Assembly (NCBI GenBank): GCA_019285755.1 | Contig: CP079103.1 | Span: forward strand, 1,674,001-1,738,000 | DNA from: Chitinophaga sp. E66 | GTDB lineage: Bacteria; Bacteroidota; Bacteroidia; Chitinophagales; Chitinophagaceae | Length of the DNA stretch: 64,000 bases | Direction: 5' to 3' | Shown here: piece after piece, positions 10,872-19,224 of the stretch | Position numbering within the stretch: the stretch's first letter is position 1 | How the letters are laid out: the number at the start of each line of letters is the position of its first letter | Program-made: the position numbers and the translations under genes | The notes under the pieces: model-generated | The model's input: only the letters and a program-made list of their open reading frames with translations | What the model was told of the DNA's origin: nothing | Database searches by the model: none

Positions 10872-12060
10872 TTAGTATTCGAAGAAAGCGCTGCTGCCGC
10901 CCACCCAATCGTCAGAGTTGTTAAAGCTCACACCGATCATCTTGCCTTTGCTGAGCCTGGCGAGGTTTTGGGCGAGGACAGGAGCAGGGGCGTCGTCTGG
11001 CCAGCAGTACATTAACCTGATCTCACATTTGGCGGGCCCGGTGGGCGTTTCGACCGCCGGTGCGTAGGCCACTTTTTCCTGCAGGATCCAATTGCCGGGA
11101 TCGTTGATCCGCGCCACGTCTTCCGGGGTAGGGTCGATGATGACGCCTTGTCCTGCGAAGGAGAATAATGGTTTCAGCACATATTGATCCAACTGTTGCG
11201 GCAGTACTGGAATCTCATCCAGGAACCAGGAGCGGGCGCAAAGGGGCCGCTGATGTGCGGCAACAGGTATTTGCTGATCCGGTAATACCAGTTGGGGTGG
11301 GGCGCCCATTCCACATCGAAGTCCTGCCGCAGGTCGATCGGGTTGCCCAGTTGCGGCCGCATCTTTCGAGGTCTTCGAATATAACGCGGTTGTATATCCG
11401 GCTGACGGGGCGCTTCTTGCCATGCCGTTCAAAATACAGCTGGCGGCCGGATTGTTTCAGTTCCGAAACGCACACCACCGGGATACCGAGCATCGCTTCC
11501 GTAAGGGCGAAATCGATGAGGGTTTTCTGTTGCAGCGGCAGTACTTCCAGGAGGATGGTTTCTTCCGGCGGCTTGTTGCCTAATATGGTACGGCGGAGCA
11601 GATTCCGGTAGGCTGAGTTGTCCAGCCCCTTGCCCAGGTTCTCCAGTCCCGAAGGTACGTTCATATGCCGCCGGTACGTGGCAGCGAGGAGTTCCTGGAA
11701 CCCGAACAGGCTGGGAACCCTGCAGCTCGATGAGCTTTGGCGTGAGGGTGCCGTCTTCCGCGCGGGTGACCGCGAAGTCAATTATGATGAACTGCGGTCT
11801 TGCGTTCTCGCCGGGTACGTTGAAGGCTTTCGGAATGGCCCCGGCAGTTAAAGATTTAATATCAGGCCGGGTTACGACCTGCAGGATCGCTTCGCCCGCT
11901 TCCAGCAATCTTTCGGTGAGCAGGCGGGGTACGAATACAGGCGTTTCGGCGACACGGAAAGTGGGTACCACGCCCGAGGTGGCAGCCAGGTCCGCCAACA
12001 GCGCCTGGTATTGCGCGGGGAAAAAGATTGGTTGAAGGCGTGGCGGATATCGGGGATCAT
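10872..12060 (-). CDS. ATP-grasp-like ligase of the amide/peptide operon (frameshifted)
   Basis: About 390 residues; I do not recognise a named family. The C-terminal half shows ATP-grasp-like features: YVLKPLFSFAGQGV (Lys plus glycine loop), a NWILQEKV linker, CEIRLMY and a late Asn (GVSFNNSDDW). This recalls glutathionylspermidine-synthase-type or permuted ATP-grasp enzymes that join a carboxylate to an amine. The N-terminal half (IPDIRHAFNQSF, PQFIIIDFAVTR, LIELQGSQP) may bind substrate. Frames break near 12020, 11720, 11375 and 11240. Start ATG 12060 is 10 bases after the amidotransferase stop and the end is 10 bases before RidA, so translation is probably coupled. The enzymatic call is inference. 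Confidence 0.6.
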
Positions 12061-12070
12061 AAAGTTCGTT

Positions 12071-12877
12071 TTAGGTATGCTGGTATTGCAGCGCCGCTTC
12101 GAGGAAGTTTGGCAGCAACGTGTCGTGCGTGAGCAGGATCTTATCCGGCTGTTGCAGCAGTTCCAGCATGTTTTCGTATTTCTCCGCGCCATGGTCGTTT
12201 ACCACTCGCAGGCGGCAGGCGGGCTGACGGAGGTATTTGTGCATCCCTTCGGCGTCTGCCTCCGGGTGGAATTGCGTTCCGATCATATAAGGATTGAAGC
12301 GGATAGCCATCGTGGCTCTTTCCAGCGGCACATGCGGTCTTTCTTTCTCGATCGCCAGTACCTCGGCGCCCATGGCGTGTAACTTCTCTTCGTTAGGCTG
12401 TATCACCTGCCAATGGCGGCTGTCAACGATATGGAAGGGATCGGGGAGGCCTTCGAAGATGGGCTCTTTTTCGCCTGCGGCCGTCAGGTGAACGGGGAAT
12501 ACGCCAAAAGCGGGGCTTTGCGGCGGCAGACTTCCCTAATTCAAAATAGCGGCATACGATCTGGAACGAATGGCAAATGAGGAAAATGTGTTTTTGGGGC
12601 GCCCGTCCTGCAGGTTCCAGTCTAAAACCGACTGCAACCAGCCGAAATAAGCCGTTTCCCAGTCGCTGCCGGCACTGTCTACCGGACTGCCCGGTCCGCC
12701 GGAACTGATATACACATCATACCCCAGATCCGGTACGCTGCATGCTCCACGCACATCGAACTCATTGAGTTGCAGCGGTATCTGCCGTGATTCGGCGAAT
12801 TGCATGAGCAATTCCCGGATACAGCGCATGCCTTCGTTGGGAACGCCTTCGTACAGGTCTAAGACGGCTACTTTCAT
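12071..12877 (-). CDS. Class I glutamine amidotransferase-like protein (frameshifted)
   Basis: About 265 residues with a GATase1 fold, normally releasing ammonia from glutamine or hydrolysing gamma-glutamyl bonds. It begins KVAVLDLYEGVPNEG at ATG 12877, followed by the oxyanion strand YDVYISSGGPGSP. The repaired nucleophile elbow reads FLICHSFQIVCR, with Ser where GATases usually have Gly. The catalytic His-x-Glu is in GTQFHPEAD. Frames break near 12590 and near 12520. It sits 10 bases after ybdK and 10 bases before the ATP-grasp-like gene. No synthase domain is fused to it, so ammonia could be passed to an operon partner, or it may hydrolyse a gamma-glutamyl intermediate. Confidence 0.8.
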
Positions 12878-12887
12878 TACTGCAAAA

Positions 12888-13988
12888 TTACGCCAGAAAG
12901 CGGGATTGTATGTAATCAACTACTGCCGTGAAGTCGTTACCGCTTTCTTCGAACACTTTCAGCTGTTTGTCTGCCCCGGTTCCGCCGGTCAAAATCTCTT
13001 CCGTCCCTTTTACGACTACATCCCGGGTGCCCAGGTCATCGAGGACGTCGTCCACGAAGTCGAGCAGCTCATAAATGAGCGCGCGGGTGTTTACCTCCAT
13101 TTCCTTCCCGAAATCGATCAGGTTGCCGTCGATCCCATACCGGGAGGCGCGCCATTTGTTTTCGTTGATGAGGGCGCGGTTGTAGAGGATGAAGTTGAGG
13201 TTCTGGGCGCGGAGCTTATATATTTTCACGCATACGGCCTGGAAGATAGCGGCCAGCGTTATGGTTTCGCGAACGGTGAGCGGTACGTCGCAGATGCGGA
13301 ACTCGACGGTGTTGAAGAAGGGGTGCACGCGGAGGTCCCACCAGACTTTTTCGCATTGTCGATGCAATTGGTTTTGACGAGCAGCTTGATGTAGTTGTCG
13401 TATTCCTCGATGCTGGCGAAATAGTCGGGGATGCCGGTTCGGGGAATTTATCGAACACTTTCGTGCGGAACGATTTGAAACCTGTATTCCTTCCTTCCCA
13501 GAACGGCGAGTTGGTGCTGAGGGCAAAGACGTGGGGAGGAAATATCGGACGCTGTTGGCGATATGGATGGCCATTTCACGGTTCTCCATGCCTACGTGCA
13601 CATGCAGCCCGAAGATGAGGTTGGAGCGGGCGGCGTCCTGCATTTCGTTGACCAGTTCGAAGTAGCGGGGATGATCAGTGATGAGTTGTTTCTCCCATTT
13701 GGAGAAGGGGTGCGTACCGGCGGCGCCTATGCTGAAGCCGAGGTTGCCGGCGATCTCGTGGATCGTTTTGCGCAGCATGCGCACGTCGGCCCAGGCTTCT
13801 TCAATGTTGGCGCAGATCTGCGTGCCTACTTCCACGACGGCCTGGTGCATTTCGGCTTTCACCTTGTCTTTGATCACTTTCTGCGATTGCTCCACGATTT
13901 TCTGTTCATGGGAGCGCAGTTCCCGGGTTTCGGGGTCCATGACCATGTATTCTTCTTCTATTCCTAGCGTAAAAGCGGCAAAGTTCAT
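12888..13988 (-). CDS. ybdK: YbdK/GCS2-family carboxylate-amine ligase (compensated frameshifts)
   Basis: A 366-residue glutamate-cysteine-ligase-2 homologue. This family uses ATP to couple a carboxylate, usually of glutamate, to an amine. Hallmarks are [16 protein letters not shown] at the N-terminus, [41 protein letters not shown] and [18 protein letters not shown]. Between about 13345 and 13545 the open frame carries out-of-frame residues. Neighbouring frames encode the expected FDKFP and EEYDNYIK segments, so at least two lost bases compensate each other. It lies in the middle of the ligase operon. True YbdK has weak cysteine ligase activity, so the natural substrate here is open. Confidence 0.88.
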   Translation of the reverse strand: MNFAAFTLGIEEEYMVMDPETRELRSHEQKIVEQSQKVIKDKVKAEMHQAVVEVGTQICANIEEAWADVRMLRKTIHEIAGNLGFSIGAAGTHPFSKWEKQLITDHPRYFELVNEMQDAARSNLIFGLHVHVGMENREMAIHIANSVRYFLPTSLPSAPTRRSGKEGIQVSNRSARKCSINSPNRHPRLFRQHRGIRQLHQAARQNQLHRQCEKVWWDLRVHPFFNTVEFRICDVPLTVRETITLAAIFQAVCVKIYKLRAQNLNFILYNRALINENKWRASRYGIDGNLIDFGKEMEVNTRALIYELLDFVDDVLDDLGTRDVVVKGTEEILTGGTGADKQLKVFEESGNDFTAVVDYIQSRFLA

Positions 13989-14024
13989 GTGTGTGTTTGG
14001 TTAACCGGGTGTGAAGTTCGTAAA

Positions 14025-14975
14025 TTATTCGGGATTGCGGGCCGCGGCGCCGGAGACGAATGCTCCCCAGCGGAGGTTCATCCCGCCATCGATGGCTTCC
14101 AGGGCTCGTTCGAGGGCGTACCGGGCCGAGGTCTCCACGTACCAGCGGAAGTTCTCTTCACCCACAGACGCAGGATCGGCGTCCGGAGAGGGATTGCAAA
14201 AGTCGATGGCGTAGGGGATACCGTCTTTCACGGCGAATTCCACGGTATTGAAATCATATCCCAGGATATCGTTTAATTGAATGGTGTAAGATTCCAGCAG
14301 GCCGGTCAGTTCCGGCGATGGATAGACCCCGGCGTCGTACCGTTCCGCGTGGGGTTTGAGGGGATGGTAAGGCATGATGCGGACGTACCGGGCGCCAACG
14401 CAATAGCACCGGTAGTATTCCTGCCATTCCACGGCAGACTGCAGCATCATGGTTTCCCGGCCGGTCTGTTGATGGACGTCGAAGCATTCCTCTTTGTTCC
14501 TGATGTAATGCACATCCCGCCAGCCACCGCCTGCGTAAGGCTTCATATAGGCCGGGAACCCCACGTAATGGAAGATCCCGTCCCAATCCAGCGGGTAGGC
14601 CAGGTTGCGGAAGGATCGGCCGCTGGTATTATCCGGTTGTACGAATGCGGGCAGGAGCGCGGTGTGCGGAACGGGGATGCCTGCACGGAGGGCTACGGCG
14701 TTATTGAAATACTTTTCATCGGCAGACCACCAGAAGGGGTTGTTCAGCACGGCGGTACCGCGCAACGCGGCGTCTTTCAGCCAGGCGCGGTAGAAGGGTA
14801 CGTCGTGCGAGATACGGTCTACCACTACGGCATATTCCGCGGCGCCGCCCTGCAGGGCTTTGTCGATCAGCACCGATTCGGCCAGCACTTCCGGCCCGCA
14901 GATACGGTTCACCTGGTCGGTGAACGCCTGCGGGAACGTGTTTTCCTGGCCGTAAAGGATCCCGATTTTCTTCAT
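14025..14975 (-). CDS. ATP-grasp domain ligase
   Basis: An intact 316-residue protein. The N-terminal part, KKIGILYGQENTFPQAF, resembles the pre-ATP-grasp fold of D-Ala ligases and RimK-like enzymes. Next come GFPAYMKPYAGGGWRDVHYI (ATP-binding Lys and glycine loop) and the hinge TMMLQSAVEWQEYYRCY. The metal site is YDFNTVEFAVKDG plus IDFCNPSPD. It should form an acyl-phosphate on a carboxylate and ligate it to an amine. The gene starts 3 bases after the esterase stop and precedes ybdK by 36 bases. Substrates are unknown. It is the only unbroken enzyme gene of the operon. Confidence 0.82.
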   Translation of the reverse strand: MKKIGILYGQENTFPQAFTDQVNRICGPEVLAESVLIDKALQGGAAEYAVVVDRISHDVPFYRAWLKDAALRGTAVLNNPFWWSADEKYFNNAVALRAGIPVPHTALLPAFVQPDNTSGRSFRNLAYPLDWDGIFHYVGFPAYMKPYAGGGWRDVHYIRNKEECFDVHQQTGRETMMLQSAVEWQEYYRCYCVGARYVRIMPYHPLKPHAERYDAGVYPSPELTGLLESYTIQLNDILGYDFNTVEFAVKDGIPYAIDFCNPSPDADPASVGEENFRWYVETSARYALERALEAIDGGMNLRWGAFVSGAAARNPE

Positions 14976-14978
14976 CCG

Positions 14979-15742
14979 TCATGGTTTTAACAGGGAGAGA
15001 TAATGCGGCAGCATCTGTTTCGGCGGGCCAGTCGTGTTGTGCGTTGGCCCGCACGTCCAGCCAGTGCTGGATGTTTTTTTGCTGGAGGATGCCGGAAAAC
15101 TGTTCGTTTTGCGCCCTGGATATATCATGCTCCGCGGCTCCCAGCACGATCCCCATTTTCCAGAGGTCGGGGTGCTGGTTGTCGGGCATGAAATCCATGG
15201 GATTATGATAATAAACGTTGTCGTCGTAATGCCCCTCGGCGCGGGAGCGGATATCGAACAGCCCGCTCAGCGAAAAGAGGTAGGCCACGCTTTCCGGGTG
15301 GCGGAAGGCGAAGTTGGCCGCATGGTATCCCCGAAGCTGCAGCCGCCTACGGCAATGCGCTCATGGCCGGTTTCCTGCCGGATGCGGGGAAGGAGCTCCT
15401 GCATGAGGAGATCGTCGTATAGTGCATGGTTGCGCGCCCTTTCTGAAGGGTGGATATGCCGGTTGAACCAGCTGAGGGCATCGATGCTGTCCGGGCAGTA
15501 GATCCTCACCCTCCCGTTGCGGATGAACCAGGCAACGGAGTCGATGAGGCCGCGGTCTTTGTTTTCGTAGTACCGCCCCATGGAAGTGGGGAAGAGGACC
15601 AGCGGGTAGCCGGCGTGGCCGAAGACAAGCATTTCAAATTCGCGGCCCAGTGAAGGGATTGCCATTTGTAATAGTTTTCTGTCAATGCTTCGGGTTTTAC
15701 GGATACATGTTTTTCAGGTAAAGGAATGGTAAATGTCGGCAT
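14979..15742 (-). CDS. Esterase-like alpha/beta hydrolase of the ligase operon (frameshifted)
   Basis: About 255 residues of the putative-esterase (PF00756-like) group, cytoplasmic by lack of a signal peptide. Visible parts: FEMLVFGHAGYPLVLFPTSMGRYYE, the nucleophile elbow GGCSFG (catalytic Ser), YLFSLSGLFDIR, and the catalytic His in ANAQHDWP near the end. Frames break near 15675, 15315 and 15025; the repaired tail LPHYLSLLKP ends at TGA 14979-14981, three bases before the ATP-grasp gene. The N-terminus MPTFTIPLPEKHVSV is taken from ATG 15742. It could hydrolyse or transfer the product of the ligases; this is inference. Confidence 0.75.
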
Positions 15743-15781
15743 AAGGCCATTGGTTTTTCACAGGTTCAGGTATCGGTTCGT

Positions 15782-16252
15782 TTATTTGCCGGCGGATTTC
15801 AGCAGGTCGAGGTAAGTTACCCAGCCGGGGTCCGGCCGGATGGTCACGGTATGCGGATAATCGCCGTAGTTGTCTTTATAGAAAATCTGCATGACCGAAC
15901 GCAGGTCGAGCGTATCGGTGACGTAATAGAAGTCGGTGCGCTTGCAGCCTCCCGTTTTAAACCCCGCTTCCACGTTCGCCGTGAGCAGTTGCATTTGCCG
16001 CGACGCGGATTCGGAGATGGAAGCGTGCGTTTCCTCCTGCTCGCTGGTAAGGCCGGTACCCTTGCAGCCCGGCAGCGTCAGCTCCGTGATCACCAGGAAA
16101 GGATAAGCGCCGTCCGGAGCCTGGCCTTTAACGAGGGTATTGGGGACGAATTTATCTGAACCCGGCACCGCCTGTTGTGCCCACAGGGTCTGCGAGGCGA
16201 GTAGCGCCAGTGGCAACATGCATCGTTTGAATATTATATTTCGGCTTTTCAC
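15782..16252 (-). CDS. Hypothetical exported protein
   Basis: An intact 156-residue protein with a clear signal peptide (residues 1-25, ending SQTLWAQQ). I do not recognise the family. The mature part has two Cys (PGCKGTG and TGGCKRTDF), a conserved-looking VITELTLPGC strand and a terminal YLDLLKSAGK. It lies 39 bases upstream of the esterase and in the same direction, so it may be the first gene of the ligase operon. Confidence 0.6.
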   Translation of the reverse strand: MKSRNIIFKRCMLPLALLASQTLWAQQAVPGSDKFVPNTLVKGQAPDGAYPFLVITELTLPGCKGTGLTSEQEETHASISESASRQMQLLTANVEAGFKTGGCKRTDFYYVTDTLDLRSVMQIFYKDNYGDYPHTVTIRPDPGWVTYLDLLKSAGK

Positions 16253-16328
16253 GTATGTAAAATAATGTTTCTGCCGCTGATTTCTGGCTTGAAATTGTTA
16301 AATTACGGAAGAACCCAACCCTCCTGCT

Positions 16329-17091
16329 ATGCTCCCCGGAAAAGAAACCTTTGGACAGTATTCGATCTTCCTGCAGCGGGAAGTGACTTTCGATTGCTTT
16401 TTGCCGGCTTCGCCCCGCGACACGCCGCAGCTGTTGCTGTTGAACGACGGGCAAGAGCTGGAAGCAATGGGTTTCCCTGCCATGCTGAAGCATTTGCAGG
16501 ACACCAGCCATCCTTCGTTATGGGTGGCGGCAATCCACGCAGGGCCGCAAAGGAGCCAGGAATATGGTACCGAGAAGCATGTGGGGGCAAGGGGAGAGGG
16601 ATGTAAGGCTTCGTTATATGCGCGTTTCGTATTGCGGAATTGCTCCCGTTCCTGCGGAGCCGTTATCACCAGTCATTCCCGGATATTACTTTCGCGGGAT
16701 TCTCGCTGGGGGCCTTTCCGCACTTGATATGGTTTGGAATCACCCCGACCAGTTCCATAAAGCAGGCGTTTTTTCCGGATCGCTTTGGTGGCGCTCAACG
16801 CCTGACGGCGGTCCCCGCATCATGCACCGCCAGGTAGAGCAGGGTACATTCAAGCCCGGGCTAAAGTTCTTCTTTGAAGCGGGTACGGAAGATGAGTCGG
16901 CCGACCGCAACGCAAATGGTATCATAGACGCCGTGGATGACACGGAAGACCTGGTGCGCATCCTTGAACAAAAAGGCTATGAGAAGGGCCGCCATATCCA
17001 GTATGAACTGGTGCCCGGCGGCCGGCACAATACTGAAACCTGGGCGGGCGTCATGCCCAACTTCCTGGACTGGGTCGTGAAAACCCGTTAA
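16329..17091 (+). CDS. Putative esterase (PF00756-like), divergent from the ligase operon (frameshifted)
   Basis: About 255 residues of the Esterase-D/Fes-like alpha/beta hydrolase family, without a signal peptide. Parts seen: FDCFLPASP, QLLLLNDGQELEAMGF, the elbow ITFAGFSLGGLSALDM (catalytic Ser), KAGVFSGSLWWRS, FFEAGTEDESADRNANGI, and the catalytic His in VPGGRHNTETW. Frames break near 16570, 16610, 16690 and 16795. It faces away from the hypothetical gene at 16252 with a 76-base shared upstream region. It is the second hydrolase of this type beside the ligase operon. Substrate unknown. Confidence 0.75.
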
Positions 17092-17260
17092 ATTACCCCT
17101 TCGTTACCTCAGTTCCTAAGCATCGACCTACCTTTTCCCCGGTCCATTTGGCCTATCGCCGAATTGTATTCCGGCCCCCGGGCCTTAACTACCTCTTTCC
17201 GGTCGGTAATTCTCGCATTGCCGGTTTTAACTGGCTTATAATCAACGTCTAATTGCCTTC

Positions 17261-17380
17261 GCGTCTGCCGCTCGTCTGCCGCTCGTCTGCCGCTCGTCTG
17301 CCGCTCGTCTGCCGCTCGTCTGCCCTTCGTCTGCCCTTCGTCTGCCCTTCGTCTGCCGCTCGTCTGCCCTTCGTCTGCTG
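17261..17380. repeat. 11-bp tandem repeat array, left part
   Basis: Eleven units of 11 bases, each beginning CGTCTGCC, in two flavours: CGTCTGCCGCT and CGTCTGCCCTT. The first unit starts at 17262 and the last is degenerate (CGTCTGCTG). It fills the gap between the esterase and the insertion sequence and is cut by the IS3-family element; the same unit resumes at 18803. No spacers are present, so it is not CRISPR. Confidence 0.9.
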
Positions 17381-17417
17381 ACTTGTCCTAAAATAGGTTT
17401 ACCACAAAATTTATTCT

Positions 17418-17813
17418 ATGACAAGAACATACAAAGAGGGTCGTTTTTATCCTGATTCGTTTAAAGATCAGGTGATCCGTGAGTATCAAAGCGGGTACAG
17501 TATGAATTATTTACGGCACAAGTACGAAATAAAGGGGAGTGACACTATTCGTAAATGGCTGCATGCTAAAGGATTACGAACGTTTCCCCGAAAGAACTAT
17601 CTTGTGAAGATGACACCCTCTTCAAACAAACCGTCCGAAAAGCAAAGTGGTCAGCAGCCTGATGTTGAGCAACTTCAAAAGCAATTAAAAGCCGCACAGC
17701 TTCAGTTGGAAGATGCACAGATCAAGGCAGAGATGCTGGAACGGCTGATAGAACTGGCTGAGCAGCGTCATCAGATCAGTATCAGAAAAAGGACAGTACC
17801 AGGTAATCCATGA
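17418..17813 (+). CDS. IS3-family transposase OrfA
   Basis: An intact 131-residue DNA-binding subunit. The helix-turn-helix domain is at the N-terminus (YPDSFKDQVIREYQSGYS, KGSDTIRKWLHAKGL). A leucine-zipper-like coiled coil (about residues 75-118, LQKQLKAAQLQLEDAQIKAEMLERLIELAE) would mediate multimerisation. The 3' end carries an A-run (AGAAAAAGG near 17785) of the sort used for frameshifting into OrfB. Confidence 0.9.
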   Translation: MTRTYKEGRFYPDSFKDQVIREYQSGYSMNYLRHKYEIKGSDTIRKWLHAKGLRTFPRKNYLVKMTPSSNKPSEKQSGQQPDVEQLQKQLKAAQLQLEDAQIKAEMLERLIELAEQRHQISIRKRTVPGNP

Positions 17814-17835
17814 AACAAAAGACAAGCACCCCAAA

Positions 17836-18743
17836 TTGACGCTTGGGCGGGCTTGTCGATTACTTGGCGTGAGCCGTCAGGCTTATTTTAAGCATCAGCA
17901 TAAACGTGTAATTTCTGCCAACAGACAGCAGTTAATCTTAGGCGAGGCCCTTGCTATCCGCAGCCGGCATCCCGACATGGGTGGGCGCAAGTTATTTGGC
18001 ATGTTGCAGCCTGTTTTTGCCCGGTTGGGTATTAAAATGGGCCGTGATGGCTTCTTTGATTTGCTTTCTGATGCAGGGTTGCTCATACGTAAACGCAAAC
18101 GGCATATGCGAACAACTTACTCTGATCATTGGATGCGCAAATGGCCTAACCAGATCAAGAACTTCCAGCCCACGGGACCTGATCAGCTTTGGGTGAGTGA
18201 TATAACTTACTGGAAAGCAGGGAGTAAAGATTACTTCATCAGTTTAGTGACAGATGCCTGGTCACATAAGATCGTAGGTTATCAGGTAGCTGAGAATCTG
18301 GCTGGTATCCAGACACTGAAAGCCCTGCAAAAGGCGTTACAAGGCCTAAAAGGAAGTGCTCATCAGCTCATCCATCATTCAGATCGAGGTTGCCAATATT
18401 GCGCTACCGGATACGTAGAAACACTCCAGGCCCATGGCATTGGAATTAGCATGACGGAAACTGGAGATCCGCGGGACAATAGCATTGCTGAAAGGGTCAA
18501 CGGGATTGTAAAGGAGAATATTTGTATCATTATGAGATTAAAAACCTGGCACAGGCAGAGGCTACATTAGAGAGATCGGTTCGTTTGTATAACACGGAGC
18601 GGCCACATTTAAGCATAGGTATGGCAACTCCTGAGCAAATACACCGCGAACCAATCCAAACCAGGCGACTATGGAAGAACTATTATCCTCAGAAAAAACA
18701 GATTGTAAACCCATCCCAGGATTACGAGGCAGATGTCAACTAA
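17836..18743 (+). CDS. IS3-family transposase OrfB (frameshifted)
   Basis: The catalytic part: an HTH_21-like start (LTLGRACRLLGVSRQAYF) and an rve integrase core with the DDE triad, Asp in LWVSDITYW, Asp in IHHSDRGCQY and Glu in DNSIAERVNGIVK. It ends SVRLYNTERPHLSIGMATPEQIH, typical for the family. One break near 18510 separates the last 75 residues. The frame stays open upstream of TTG 17836 to about 17782 (QVIHETKDKHPK), overlapping OrfA, so the product is probably an OrfA-OrfB fusion made by frameshifting at the A-run. Confidence 0.9.
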
Positions 18744-18802
18744 TACCAGGATTTATTCTTTAACCGGTAAACTTTTTTTTTAGGACGGGTCGGGACGGGT
18801 CC

Positions 18803-18897
18803 TGCCCTTCGTCTGCCCTTCGTCTGCCCTTCGTCTGCCCTTCGTCTGCCCTTCGTCTGCCCTTCGTCTGCCCTTCATCTGCCCTTCATCTGCCCCT
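18803..18897. repeat. 11-bp tandem repeat array, right part
   Basis: About eight to nine units of CGTCTGCCCTT, the last two with CATCTGCC. It is the continuation of the array at 17261-17380 beyond the insertion sequence. The remaining part of this gene-free gap (to 19224) holds two hairpins listed separately; I see nothing else in it. Confidence 0.88.
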
Positions 18898-18949
18898 GTC
18901 TCGTCCTGAAATAACTATACAACACCCTGTATATTAGTTATATACAAAA

Positions 18950-18983
18950 AAAAAGCCGCTCCACCCTACGCGGAACGGCTTAC
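18950..18983 (-). terminator. Possible terminator, minus strand
   Basis: AAGCCG / CGGCTT arms around an 18-base loop; on the minus strand the right arm is followed by a run of about ten T. It lies some 240 bases beyond the receptor stop, so it may be a secondary or backup terminator. Confidence 0.5.
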
Positions 18984-19173
18984 TCGTCAGCCATTGTCCT
19001 CTGTAATTCGATCCGAACGGCCATCCCGGAGCCTGGAACCTTATTTTGACCTGGAGGCATCGTTCTGCATGTTGCGCCTGCCCCGGGATGTCCGTTCTGC
19101 ATATATTAACGCTAACAGTAGTTCGGAGGATGTAAGTTTTGTGTTAATGGCGTGAAGTATTTCCGCCAAAGGA

Positions 19174-19207
19174 AAAGCCGCCGCGGATCGCTCCGGGCGG
19201 CTTTTAT
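19174..19207 (-). terminator. Rho-independent terminator of the Oar-like receptor gene
   Basis: Stem AAAAGCCGCC / GGGCGGCTTTT with a 10-base loop, about 20 bases after the receptor stop at 19225. T-runs occur on both strands, so it can act in both directions. Confidence 0.75.
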
Positions 19208-19224
19208 CGTGGTTCTGGTGAGGA

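Larger units (their letters stand above)
17384..18787 (+). mobile_element. IS3-family insertion sequence
   Basis: About 1.4 kb with terminal inverted repeats: left GTCCTAAAATAGGTTTACC (17385-17403), right (18766-18786) the reverse complement of GTCCTAAAA...GTTTACC with an A/T-run of nine. It encodes OrfA and a DDE-type OrfB. No clear target-site duplication is visible at the edges (left flank ...GCTGACT, right flank GGGTCGGG...). The element splits an 11-bp tandem repeat array. I cannot assign a subgroup by eye. Confidence 0.88.

Noticed and set aside
12878..12919. Longer start of the glutamine amidotransferase
   Set aside because: It would overlap ybdK. ATG 12877 begins with the conserved KVAVLDLYEG and leaves the 10-base gap seen across this operon.
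16253..16328. Promoters in the divergent region between the hypothetical exported gene and the esterase
   Set aside because: I found no pair of boxes with correct spacing on either strand.
17261..18897. CRISPR array
   Set aside because: The repeats are contiguous with no spacers and the unit is only 11 bases. No cas genes are present.
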